From contig CM055081.1 in NCBI GenBank assembly GCA_029204045.2, positions 4,562,812 to 4,626,811 of the forward strand: a stretch of 64,000 nt of DNA, in the 5' to 3' direction. The notes below the pieces were generated by a model, which ran no database searches, was not told the DNA's origin, and was given only the letters and a program-made list of their open reading frames with translations. Every line of letters starts with the position of its first letter. Within the stretch, counting starts at the first letter, position 1. The position numbers were made by a program, and so were the translations under genes. Below, one piece after another: positions 37,166-47,477 of the stretch. The stretch comes from Tillandsia leiboldiana. Its lineage: Eukaryota; Streptophyta; Magnoliopsida; Poales; Bromeliaceae.

Positions 37166-38316
37166 TTCTTGTTGTTGCTGGAGGAGTTAGAGCAGAGGGT
37201 GGAGTTGAGGAGCGGCGATAGAAGTGAGCTTGTGCTGTGTTCTATGTGTGTGCGTGCACTGTGATGAGCTGAGGGAGTTGTGGATTTCTTGTTAGCTGAG
37301 CTTGGACTGAGGCAGTGAGTGTGGACTGTGAGCTTGGAGCCTTGGATCTGTGGCAGAGGTGCTAGCTATGGGCGAGGCTAGCTTTCGGAGTTTGCAAGTT
37401 TCGGTAGCGCGATGTTTCATTGACAATGTGTTGGTGTCACGCCGCTTCGACTTCTTTCCCTGGTTGGAGAGCGATCCAGGTGAGTTAGATTTCTTCCAAA
37501 ATCAGCGAGTTTTCTTTTATGTCTATTATCATAGATGTCCAACATGCTAGATGTAGCATTTTATTTATATGCTAAATCTGATAGTGATCGAAAAAATTAT
37601 GGAACTTTGATTAGCACTTCTGACATATGCGGCAAGTTTTGAGATCCTGTGACACTAGAAAACTCTCAATATTGGTCTAGGGGTCGAGTGAAGTTTGATA
37701 GCTGTGGCTACTTTTGTTACGGCTTTTTGTTGGCATATTTCGTGAGTTGAGTCGGAGTCTTGAAGTGATCAAATTGTCAATCAGCAATCGAAGACTTAGA
37801 GAAGATTCAACAAGAGCTCAAGTTGACACTCAGTGTTTTGAGTCTTGAAGATTGAAGTTGAAGAATTATGGATCATATACATCAATCTCAAGGAAAATGG
37901 ATTCGGAATGATCAGGTACGTTTAACTAAATAATTTTGGTGATCCGAATACATTTGTGTAATTTAGAAACACTTGGATAAGTTTTCATTGCTTAAAAATC
38001 AAAAACTGGACAAATTGGATGTTCAGAGTCCGGATCAGAATTCCAGTCCTGAACCAGTCCGGATCAGAATTCCAGTCCGGACCCCGAACAGTTTTTTTAG
38101 GAAAATTGCTAAAAAAAAGACGACAGTCCTGAACCTGTCCGGATCAGAATTCCAGTCCGGACCGTGGATTCCAGTCCGGACCCCGAACCTTGTTTTTTCA
38201 GGAATTGCTGAAAAAAAGACGACAGTCCGGATCAGCCAATCCAGTCCGGACCGTCGTGCGGGAAAAATTCGGTTAAGTCAGTTTTTGATGCTTATCTCTT
38301 TCCAAAGGTTTCTAAA

Positions 38317-38326
38317 CTATAAATAG
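38317..38326 (+). promoter_or_regulatory. TATA box of hairpin-array LTR copy 1
   Basis: CTATAAATAG, about 230 bp upstream of the mini-hairpin array, which places the array in the transcribed part of the LTR. Confidence 0.65.
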
Positions 38327-38556
38327 ACATTTAGGGTTTCTCAAGAACTACCGATTAATTAATAAAACACTTGCGAGCAACCCTAGAGGCTAGGTTTTTA
38401 TCGTTCTTCTCTTTTAGGTCAATTCGACGGTTCTTCCAAGATCTATCTTTTGTCGAATTGATCTAGTCTTTGCTTAGAGATTTCTTCTACGGTTCCTCAA
38501 TGATAATCTAAGCAAAGGATCATCATCGAAGCCAATATTCTTATCGGCTGAGTTTG

Positions 38557-38658
38557 CGTCGTGGATTCGACGTAGCATGTGGATTCGGTGTGTTGAAGGC
38601 GTTTCGTGGATTCGAAACGTGTGCTCGTGGATTCGAGTGGCGTTCGTGGATTCGAACG
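38557..38658 (+). repeat. Mini-hairpin array, copy 1
   Basis: Four clear hairpins share the loop TGGATT but have different stems: CGTCG/CGACG (38557-38572), CGTTTCG/CGAAACG (38600-38619), CTCG/CGAG (38624-38637), CGTTCG/CGAACG (38641-38658). A fifth near 38575-38590 is decayed. Confidence 0.85.
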
Positions 38659-39452
38659 TGTGCAGTGGACGTGCAATCGGTGGAGCGCAAGGTCCGAAGA
38701 AGTTGAAGGAGGGGTTGAGTCCGTGGAGTCGGTAATCACCTTGTTATTCTTCTTTTCTTAGTGGATTGTTATTGTGTGTTGGTCCCGTGGTTTTTCTCCT
38801 GGATTGGAGTTTCCACGTATATCTCGGTGTGCTATTTTTATTTTCCGCATTGGTTTTTATTTTGCACTGAGATTGGTTTTATAAGTATTACACCTATTCA
38901 CCCCCCCTCTAGTTGTTTGATAGTACCTATTTAGATTTTTGGGGATCCAAAAACCAACAACTTTATGTTCTAGTGTTGGGAGTTGATCGGGTTGACAGTG
39001 ATCCCGGGCCGTTGAGTGTTTCCGGCTTATGTTGTGAGCTCGTCGTGAGTTGTGAGCTTGTCAATCTGGTTGATTGTGGATTTGGACTATAGCCTGCATG
39101 AGCCATATTGAGATCGACTGAAATGCGCAGTTTTCCTCGGTGGGGTCGCACCCCTCGAGCGCCGCTCCGGTGCTAGGCCTGTTACTTTGTTTCTTTGCAT
39201 GACGTCGATGCAGTCCGAGTGGGACGCCTTACATAATTTCAGTCTTCCATGGATGTAATGGTAGTAGGTGGGCGTAGGTTTGACTGGACCCGATGTGGCA
39301 GTCAGTGTGATTGGGTTGACTGAGCACCTCGAGAGCGAGTCGTTGCATTTTATCCCCTTGTTATTCTTTGAGCATTGTAGATAGAGGCATGGTAGCTGTA
39401 GTTTCTTTCCAGCATTTTTATCTACTTTTTCAGTATTGGGTTATCTTTTACC

Positions 39453-40375
39453 TGTGGGTTATGTTAATATGGATCTGAATAGGGAAAAAACCACCTAGAG
39501 GGGGGGTGAATAGGTGTAAACAATAAACACACCAAATCGTTGCGTAAAAAAAATAACCCAATGCGGAAAATAAATAAAGTACGCAAGATTTTACGTGGAA
39601 AACTCCATCACAGGAGTAAAAAACTACGGGACCGATAACACGGCGAAATCCACTAAGATTAAACACATACAAGGTGGTTTACCGTAACCCTACGACTCAA
39701 CCTTTTCCATATGCTCCTAGTTGATCTTCTCCGCTCGCTCCACAATGCTCCTCGAATCCACGATTTGCGTCCAACGCCGAATCCACGATTTGCGTCCAAC
39801 GCCGAATCCACGACGTCCAATGTCGAATCCACGACGTCCAACCGAATCCACGGTCTTCACCAATGTAGTACGTATCGATCACACGAACGTACCTCGCTTC
39901 GAATCCACGAAAGCGGTAGCACCTTGAATCCACAAGGCCACGCGAATCCACGCGCCGATTTTTGGGAAAATCGTTGTTTTTGTTGGTGATGATAATCCGC
40001 CGAATACTTAGATCAAAGATAGATAAGAAAACACCATCTAAGTATTCATCAATTTGATTCTACAAGAAATAAGAGTTTGGAAACCCTAGAATCAAATTGA
40101 TCAATATAGATGAAAAACATAAGATTGATCATGTTTTCCTTTCTTCTCTATATGTGGACTTTGATTATCTCCGTTTTAATTCTTAACCCTAAAAGATCGA
40201 AATAAGGGTTTATTTATAGGCTAGAAATTCTGGATTTTTTGGAATTTTTATAAATTTTTCTGAAGAAAAAGTTGCAGGCAGTCCGGACTGGATGATTCAG
40301 TCCGGATCCCGAACGATGGGATTTCTTGCGCCAAGCCGATCCGGACTGAACTCCCGACCCGATCCGGACTGCGGC
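39453..40375 (-). mobile_element. Hairpin-array LTR, copy 2 (reverse, truncated)
   Basis: Begins with TGTGGGTTATGTTAATATGG, the exact complement of the 3' end of the LTR at 45509-46761. It contains the array at about 39740-39953, a TATA-like TATTTATAG (40211-40219) and GTCCGGAC sites to about 40375, after which similarity to the LTR start is lost. No matching target duplication was found. Confidence 0.7.
39740..39953 (-). repeat. Mini-hairpin array, copy 2
   Basis: On the plus strand the loops read AATCCA. Paired stems include ACGTCG-like/CGACGT, ACCG/CGGT and CCTTG/CAAGG. Several units here (near 39760-39800) do not pair, so this copy is partly decayed or rearranged. Confidence 0.75.
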
Positions 40376-41623
40376 TAGGTTTTATATGAAACAAAGAGTC
40401 TTTTGAATTCTATTCACTTCTAAACTTTTGTTTCTAGCTTTCTAGAGTTTCTCACTCTAGAATCAAGGAGATTTGGATCTTTTGCAACTTGTTTTCACTC
40501 GATCCAAGTAAGTTCTTATGATCAAAACTCTTGTTTTCACTGTTTTTGCTTATGTTTATCAAAACGTGAGGGATTTCATGGTACAATCTCGTTTTTGCAT
40601 GGTTTTTGATCAATTTTTTTTTTGAAATAAGAACTCTGGACACCTTAGAGCCTTGTATCCATTTGATTAACGGATTTTTGGGCTTCGATTTCTGAAAATT
40701 CGATTTTAGGACAAATTTTAGGAATTTTTGAAAATCATGGGATTGATCTATTTTTAAAATTCTTTTTGCAAATCTTTCTTGATTCCTAGTCTCTATACAT
40801 GATAAAGATTGTTTGGGTATGCTTTTTCAAATTTTTGAAAATTAAACAATTTTTTCATGTTTTTGAGTTCTTGCTTACAGGTGACTTCTTTAAAACCTTC
40901 AACCAAGAGGATGTTTGGTTGGATAATTGTGCTTGTTGTCGCAATGGTTGGCACGCGAGCAACGAACAAGCTCAAAAGGACAAAGAGAACACAAGAAGAA
41001 GGGGAGTATGAATCGGAGACTGAATCGGAGGACTGGGACAAAGTCCTTGAAGAAACAGCAGCATTGGCTGCAGCGGCATCGAAAGAGAAAACCCCTGCTT
41101 CTACAAAGGCGAAGACTCCGCCTACTGCCGCTGAGAAAGGGAAAACTCCCGTGCAATCAATTCCCTTGAAAAGAAAGAGTGTTGCAAGAAAGAGAGGAAG
41201 AGCGAGAGGAATTGAAATCAATGAGCCACTTGCGAGTGAGCCACCTCCACAGGTTTTTGTTCATATTAGCACAGAAAGGATGAAAGATTTTGAGAAATGA
41301 GAATGCATATGTGAGAGACATGTAAATGTCGCGGCTCTCAGGGAATGCTCTGCAGCGTTTGGAACATTTTCTGAAACTTCAGGATATTGTCTCCATCTTG
41401 TTAGGACCTTCTACATGTGTGCTACGCAGCTTCAATATCATGAGGACGGACCTAGAGAGTTCAACACAACGGTCCGGAATACCAAGCTCACGATCACTCC
41501 TAAACTGATTGGAGAAGTGCTAGGTATGAGTGCCCAAACCGAAGGGACTCATTACATGAAGGGACATGTTATGACAAATACAACTTGGAGGACGGTTGTT
41601 GATGGAATCTGTATGACGGATAC

Positions 41624-42780
41624 TGTAGGTTTTTATAATATGAGGATCCACAAGGATCTAAATAGGTACTATCAAACAACTAGAGGGGGGGTGAATAGGT
41701 GTAATACTTAAAAACAAATCTCAGTGCAAAATAAAAACCAATGCGGAAAATAAAAATAGCACACCGAGATATACGTGGAAACTCCAATCCAGGAGAAAAA
41801 CCACGGGACCAACACGCAATAACAATCCACTAAGAAAAGAAGAATAACAAGGTGATTACCGACTCCACGGACTCAACCCCTCCTTCAACTTCTTCGGACC
41901 TTGCGCTCCACCGATTGCACGTCCACTGCACACGTTCGAATCCACGAACGCCACTCGAATCCACGAGCACACGTTTCGAATCCACGAAACGCCTTCAACA
42001 CATCGAATCCACGATGCTACGTCGAATCCACGACGCAAACTTGATAAAAGCTTCGATGGTGATCCTCTGCTTGGATTATCAATGAAGAATCATGGATGGA
42101 ATCTCTAAGCAAAGATTAGATCAATTCGACAAAAAGTATGTCTTGGAAGAACCGTCGAATTGACCTAAAAGAGGCTAAAAAGAATAACGATAAAAACCTA
42201 GCCTCTAGGGTTGCTCTCAAGTGTTTTATAAATTCATCGGTAGTTCTTGAGAAGCCCTAAGTGTCTATTTATAGATTAGAAACCTTTGAAAATAGATAAG
42301 CATCAAAAACTGACTTAAAAGAATTTTTCCCGCATGACGGTCCGGACTGGTTCAGGACTGTCGTTGTTTTTCAGAGAATTCCTGAAAAAACAAGGTTCGG
42401 GGTCCGGACTGGTTCAGGATTGGATTTCTATACAAAATGGTCCTGAACAGAATTTTCAGTTCTGAACGGATTTCCTAAAAAAAACAGTTTTTGACTTTTA
42501 TGCAATAAAAACTTATCCAAGTGTTTCTAAACTACTCAAATGTATTCGGATCACCAAAATTATTTAGTTAAACGTACCTGATCATTCCGAATCCATTTTC
42601 CTTGAGATTGATGTATATGATCCACAATTCTTCTACTTCAATCTTCAAGACTCAAAACACTGAGTGTCAACTTGAGCTCTTGTTGAATCTTCTCTGAGTC
42701 TTCGATTGCTGATTGACAATTTGATCACTTCAAGACTCCGACTCAACTCATGAAATATGCCAACACAAAAAGCCGTAACA
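41624..42780 (-). mobile_element. Solo LTR of the hairpin-array family, copy 3 (reverse)
   Basis: 1,157 bp with a perfect GATAC duplication at 41619-41623 and 42781-42785. The right end CAAAAAGCCGTAACA is the complement of the family start. Reverse TATA at 42265-42274, array at 41935-42035, GTCCGGAC sites at 42340-42430. Closest to copy 1. It interrupts the transposon ORF. Confidence 0.9.
41935..42035 (-). repeat. Mini-hairpin array, copy 3
   Basis: Five of five units pair: CGTTCG/CGAACG, CTCG/CGAG, CGTTTCG/CGAAACG, CATCG/CGATG and CGTCG/CGACG, all around AATCCA (TGGATT on the LTR sense strand). Confidence 0.88.
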
Positions 42781-43502
42781 GATACTCGGTCGGCGGGAAA
42801 CTCTGTTCTTTCAAAAGAACTTCGACCGCAGTACAGATTTTTGAACTTCATTGTTTGCAATAACATTTTGCCAAATATGCAAACAAAGGTTCTTCGTTGG
42901 GATAAAATGCTATTTCTATATCTTCTTGGACACCCCGAAACTTCCTTGGGATCAAATTTCAACAATCCATATCTTATTTGATCAAGGATGACGAGATATG
43001 TTGAAAATGCTCATCCTACCGAGCGACTTCCATTCCCGTTGATTATAATGCGGATTTTGAGAAAGTTTGATGCCGATATTCGTTCATCAACTTATATGCA
43101 TAGTCTGGGAACTATCAATGATTCTACAATTGTGAAGTTTCTCTCGAGCCAACCGGATGAGACCCCAACCCCACCAAGGAGCAAAAGACCTTCAGCCCCA
43201 TCTGTTGGGTTATGTATAATTGGATCTAAATAGGGGAAAAAACACCTAGAGGGGGGTGAATAGGTGTAAACAATAAACACTCAAAAATCTTTGCGATATA
43301 AAACCCAATGCGGAAAAAATAAATAACACGCAGAGATTTTTACGTGGAAAACTCCAATCCGGAGTAAAAAACCACGGGACCGATAACACGGTGAAATCCA
43401 CTAGAATTAACACACGTACAAGGTGATTTACCGTACACACTTACGACTCAACCTTTTCCATACGCTCCTAGTAGATCTTCTCCGCTCGCTTCGCAACGCT
43501 GC

Positions 43503-43682
43503 TCGAATCCACGATTAGCGTCCAACGCCGAATCCACGGCGTCCAACGTCGAGTCCACGACGTTCAACCGAATCCACGGTCTTCACCCAGTAGCACGCTT
43601 CGAATCCACGAACGTACCTCGCTCCGAATCCACGAGAGCGGTTGCACCTTGAATCCACAAGGCCACGCGAGTCCACGCGCCG
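43503..43682 (-). repeat. Mini-hairpin array, copy 4
   Basis: Paired stems around AATCCA or AGTCCA: ACGCCG/CGGCGT, AACGTCG/CGACGTT, ACCG/CGGT, TTCG/CGAA, CGCTCCG/CGAGAGCG (bulged), CCTTG/CAAGG, CGCG/CGCG. Confidence 0.86.
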
Positions 43683-44017
43683 ATTTGGGATAAATCGTTG
43701 TTTTTGGGTGGTGATGATCCGCCGAATACTTAGATTAAAAATAGATCGGAAATACCATCTAAGTATTCATTGATTTGATTCTACTCAAAATCTGAGTATG
43801 AAAACCTAGAATCAACTCAATCAATATAGATGAAGAAACATAGAATTAATCTATTGATTTCCTTTCTTCTCTATATGTGGATTTTTCAATTTCGGCCGTC
43901 TTTTTATTATATGCGGATGCCCTAGAAATTGAATCATAGAGGCTATTTATAGGTTGGAAACCCTTGGAAGAAGATAAGCATCAAAAACTAACCATTTCTG
44001 AAATTTTACAGGACGAC

Positions 44018-44300
44018 AGTCCGGACTGGAATGGGCGGTCCGGACTGTCTCAGCGAAACAGACTTTTTCCAGAAAAGACGACGTTCGGGGTCCGGACTGG
44101 ATTTTACGGTCCGGACTGTTCATGCAATTCCATCAAATACCACGTTCGGGGTCCGAACTGGATTTCACGGTCCGGACTGGAATTGCAATTCCATCAAATA
44201 CCACGTTCGGGGTCCGGACTGGATTTCACGGTCCGGACTGGAATTGCGCATGAACCATCCTATGTTCGGGGTCCGGACTGTAATGCCCGGTCCGGACTCT
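44018..44300. repeat. GTCCGGAC palindrome cluster in U3
   Basis: About ten copies of GTCCGGAC(T) at spacings of roughly 20 and 40 bp, two per tandem unit that also contains ACGTTCGGGGTCCGGACTGG. Equivalent clusters occur in copies 1, 2, 3 and 5. Confidence 0.85.
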
Positions 44301-44825
44301 GAACATGTAAAATGCCCAGTTTTTTATTTTTATGCAATCAAAAATTCATCCAAGTGTTTCTACACTATAAGAAGTATTCGGATCACCATAAATCTTTAGT
44401 TAAACGTACCTGATCCTTTTGAATTCTTATTTCTTGAGATTGAGGTATAAGATTCAAACTTCTTCATCTTCAATCTTCAAGACTTAACCAATTTCATGAA
44501 ATACGCCAACTCAAATTCCGTAACACCATCAACAACAACAGCACAAGCAGCAACAACAGCAACAGCAAAAGCAGCAGCGACAGCTTCAGGTCATGGAACC
44601 TCACAGACTGACGCCTCTGTAACGTCAATTTACCGCGAACAACAACGTCTTTCGTCGGAACAAGAGCGCATGTCACACGAAATCACTAAGTTCTCTACAG
44701 ACATGGATCATGTTTCTGCCGCCCAAGGTGACTTGAAAAGGAAATACAGATCTCTTGCCAAATTGGTGAAGAAAATTTTCAACAAACTGGGTTGTAGCAG
44801 CTCTGACGACAATGACTCCGATTGA

Positions 44826-45508
44826 CTTTATCATTTTCTATTTTTGTTGTTCTAATGCCTTCTTTTGGAGGTTTTTATTTTAAGTTCTTAGTTTTTACAA
44901 ACTTTGCACTCCCTTTTTTTTTTTTTTTTATTTTGTCTTGTTTACTGTGACAAAAAGGGGGAGAGACACATGAACTTGAAAGTTTGGAGAACTTGAAAAC
45001 CTTGAACATTGAACTTTGAACAGGTAAGTTGAGCAGGTAAGTTGAACAGAACTTGAACTTTAACATGCCCCGACTAACTATTTGACTAACTATTTGGACA
45101 TGTAATATTACTAACAAGTTGCATGATAACTGACATATTTGTGAACTTGTTAGAATCTTGATATGACATTTGAACTTTTAAGGATTAGATGATATGTAAA
45201 TCCGTGATTGCTTATTCTCATACATATCTGACAATTAATGTCATGGTGAGTATAAACTCTATCTCTCTGATTGTTTATTGAATGTTTAAATTCTTGAGGT
45301 ATCTAACGATTTCTTTTGTCAAGAATTATTTCTTTTGCAGAGAGTGCAAGCGTCTAAGTCTAGAGTTTGTAGTAGGAGTTTATCTCTTGTATTCAGTTTA
45401 TTTGGATCATTCATGTAAATTTTTGTTGTATGGTGATAGCAACAAAAATATCTTTTTGAATTTTTAAGTGGATTTTTGTTTTGTCACGAAACCGCCAAAG
45501 GGGGAAAT
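44826..45508 (+). other. 3' non-coding part of the transposon, ending in a polypurine tract
   Basis: T-rich sequence with GTGACAAAAAGGGGGAGAG at about 44948 and a second tract CAAAGGGGGAAAT ending directly before the LTR at 45509. This position marks the latter as the polypurine tract of the element, so the LTR at 45509 is its 3' LTR. Confidence 0.7.
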
Positions 45509-46761
45509 TGTTAAGGATTTTGTGTTGGCGTATTTCGTGAAGTGTTATAAGTCTTGAAGATTGAAGATGAAGAATTGTGGATCATATACATCAATCTCAA
45601 GAAGAATGAATTCAAAAGGATCAGGTACGTTTAACTAAATAATTTTGGTGATCCGAATGCATTCTTGTAGTTTAGAAACACTTGGAAAATTTTTCATTGC
45701 ATAAAAATAAAAAACTGGACAAGTTGGATGTTCAGGATCTGTATCAGACCATTCCAGTCCGGACCCCGAACATAGTTTAGTTCATGCGGAATTCCATTCC
45801 GGAACAGTCCCCACTTAGTCTGGACCCCGAACTATGTGTTTGCTGAAATCGCATGAACAATCCGGATCGGAAAATTTCAGTCCGGACCCCGAACTTGTTT
45901 TTCTGGAAAAGCTCTGTCTAAAGACGACAGTCCGGATCAGATTTAACCCAGTCCGGACCGCCGTGCGGGAAAAATTCCAGATAAGGTAGTTTTTGATGCT
46001 TATCTCTTTCCAAAGGTTTCTAACTATAAATAAACCCTAATTTCACATCTAGGGTAGCCGAATAGAAACCGGAGAAAATATAAAAAATCCACAGATATAG
46101 AGAAGAAAGGAAAACATGATCTAATCTATGTTTCTTCGTCTATATCGTTCAATTTGATTCTAGGATTTTCAAACTCCTATTTCTTGTAGAATCAAATTGA
46201 AGAATACTTAGATGGTAAGATCTATCTTTGATCTAAGTATTCGGCGGATTATCATCACCAACAAAAACAACGATTTCCCAAAATCGACGCGTGGATTTGC
46301 GTGGTCTTGTGGATTCAATGTGCTACCGCTCTCGCGGATTCGGAGCGAGGTACGTTCGTGTGATCGATACGTATACATTGGTGAAGACCGTGGATTCGGT
46401 TGGACGTCGTGGATTCGACGTTGGACTTTGTGGATTCGAAGTTGGACGCAAATCGTGGATTCGATGAGCGTTGTGGAGCGAGCAGAGAAGATCAACTAGG
46501 AGCGTATGGAAAAGGTTGAGTTGTAGGGTTACGGTAAATCACCTTGTACGTGTTTAATCTTAATGGATTTTGCCGTGTTATCAGTCCCGTGGTTTTTTAC
46601 TCCTGTGACGGAGTTTTCCACGTAAATCTTGCGTACTTTATTTATTTTCCGCATTGGGTTATTTTTTTACGCAATGATTTGATGTGTTTATTGTTTACAC
46701 CTATTCACCCCCCCTCTATGTGGTTTTTCCCCTATTCAGATCCATATTAACATAACCCACA
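45509..46761 (+). mobile_element. 3' LTR of the hairpin-array element, copy 5
   Basis: Starts TGTTAAGGATTTTGTGTTGG after a polypurine tract and ends ACATAACCCACA, 1,253 bp. U3 GTCCGGAC sites at 45745-45965, TATA-like CTATAAATAA at 46024-46033, array at 46288-46465. The downstream half is then repeated in tandem. No 5' LTR in the same orientation is present. Confidence 0.8.
46288..46465 (+). repeat. Mini-hairpin array, copy 5
   Basis: Stems around TGGATT include ACCG/CGGT, ACGTCG/CGACGT, ACTTTG/CGAAGT (with a G-T pair) and ATCG/CGAT. The first units are partly decayed (loop CGGATT once). Confidence 0.8.
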
Positions 46762-47435
46762 ATATATAGAGAAGAAAGGAAAACATGATCTAATCTATGT
46801 TTCTTCGTCTATAGTGTTCAATTTGATTCTAGGGTTTCCAAACTCTTATTTCTTGTAGAATCAAATTGAAGAATACTTAGATGGTAAATTCTTATCTATC
46901 TTTGATCTAAGTATTCGGCGGATTATCATCACCAAGAAAACAATGATTTCCCAAAATCGGCGCGTGGATTCGCGTGGCCTTGTGGATTCAAAGTGCTACC
47001 GCTCTCGTGGATTCGGAGCGAGGTACGTTCGTGTGATCGATACGTGCTACATTGGTGAAGACCGTGGATTCGATTGGCCGTCGTGGATTCGGTTGGACGT
47101 CGTGGATTCGGCGTTGGATGCAAATCGTGGATTCGAGTAGCATTGTGGAGCGAGCGGAGAAGATCTACTTGGAGCGTATGGAAAAGGTTGAGTCGTAGTG
47201 TTACGGTAAATCACCTTGTACGTGTTTAATCTTAGTGGATTTCGCCGTGTTATCGGTCCCATGGTTTTTTTACTCCTGTGATGGAGTTTTCCACGTGAAA
47301 TCTTGCGTACTTTATTTATTTTCCGCATTGGGTTATTTTTTACGCAACGATTTGGTGTGTTTATTATTTACACCTATTCACCCCCCCTCTAGGTGGTTTT
47401 TCCCCTATTCAGATCCATTAATAACAAAACCCACA
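46762..47435 (+). repeat. Tandem duplication of the 3' LTR half
   Basis: 674 bp that repeat 46093-46761 (start TATAGAGAAGAAAGGAAAAC, end AACCCACA) with modest divergence. It includes a further mini-hairpin array at 46957-47136 with stems CGCG/CGCG, ACCG/CGGT and ACGTCG-like. Confidence 0.85.
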
Positions 47436-47477
47436 CAAAACACTTCACGAAATACGCCAATACAAAGATCATTAACA
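47436..47477 (-). mobile_element. Reverse-oriented stub of the hairpin-array LTR start
   Basis: CAAAACACTTCACGAAATAC through ATCATTAACA is the complement of the first 40-odd bases of the LTR family, placed directly after a forward LTR end. The result is a head-against-tail junction. Confidence 0.75.

Larger units (their letters stand above)
37715..38959 (+). mobile_element. Solo LTR of the hairpin-array family, copy 1
   Basis: Starts TGTTACGGCTTTTTGTTGG and ends AAAAACCAACA, with a perfect ACTTT duplication at 37710-37714 and 38960-38964. 1,245 bp. The U3 has repeated GTCCGGAC sites (38025-38255), then a TATA box at 38317 and a mini-hairpin array at 38557-38658. The sequence CCCCCCCTCTAG lies near its 3' end. 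No internal region, so solo. TG...CA ends and 5-bp duplication fit an LTR retroelement; superfamily undetermined, Copia-like by end style. Confidence 0.88.
43203..44525 (-). mobile_element. Solo LTR of the hairpin-array family, copy 4 (reverse)
   Basis: 1,323 bp with a perfect CCATC duplication at 43198-43202 and 44526-44530. Starts TGTTGGGTTATG and ends TTCCGTAACA. Reverse TATA at 43943-43952. It carries the longest U3 repeat block (44018-44300, about ten GTCCGGAC-type sites in roughly 62-bp units). It interrupts the same ORF as copy 3 at another codon. Confidence 0.9.
40944..44825 (+). pseudogene. Transposon ORF (Transposase_32-like), split by two solo LTRs
   Basis: Three blocks, 40944-41623, 42786-43202 and 44531-44825, form one frame of 463 codons once the LTRs at 41624-42780 and 43203-44525 and one copy of each target duplication are set aside. 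Start MVGTR, acidic and Lys/Ala-rich N-terminus, then a central region with LVRTFYMCATQL and RFLNFIVCNNILP that resembles the Pfam family of putative plant transposon proteins (PF20167, from memory), then an Ala/Thr-rich stretch and a coiled-coil tail ending SSSDDNDSD. Two in-frame TGA codons (41298-41300, 42979-42981) disable it. An upstream intron (about 40507-40878, acceptor GCTTACAG) is plausible. Function is unknown in the family. The reader should treat the ATG at 40944 as one option; another lies at 40911. Confidence 0.72.

Noticed and set aside
38557..47136. Mini-hairpin arrays as microRNA precursors
   Set aside because: Stems of 4-7 bp are far too short for Dicer-like processing. A protein- or RNA-binding role is more plausible.
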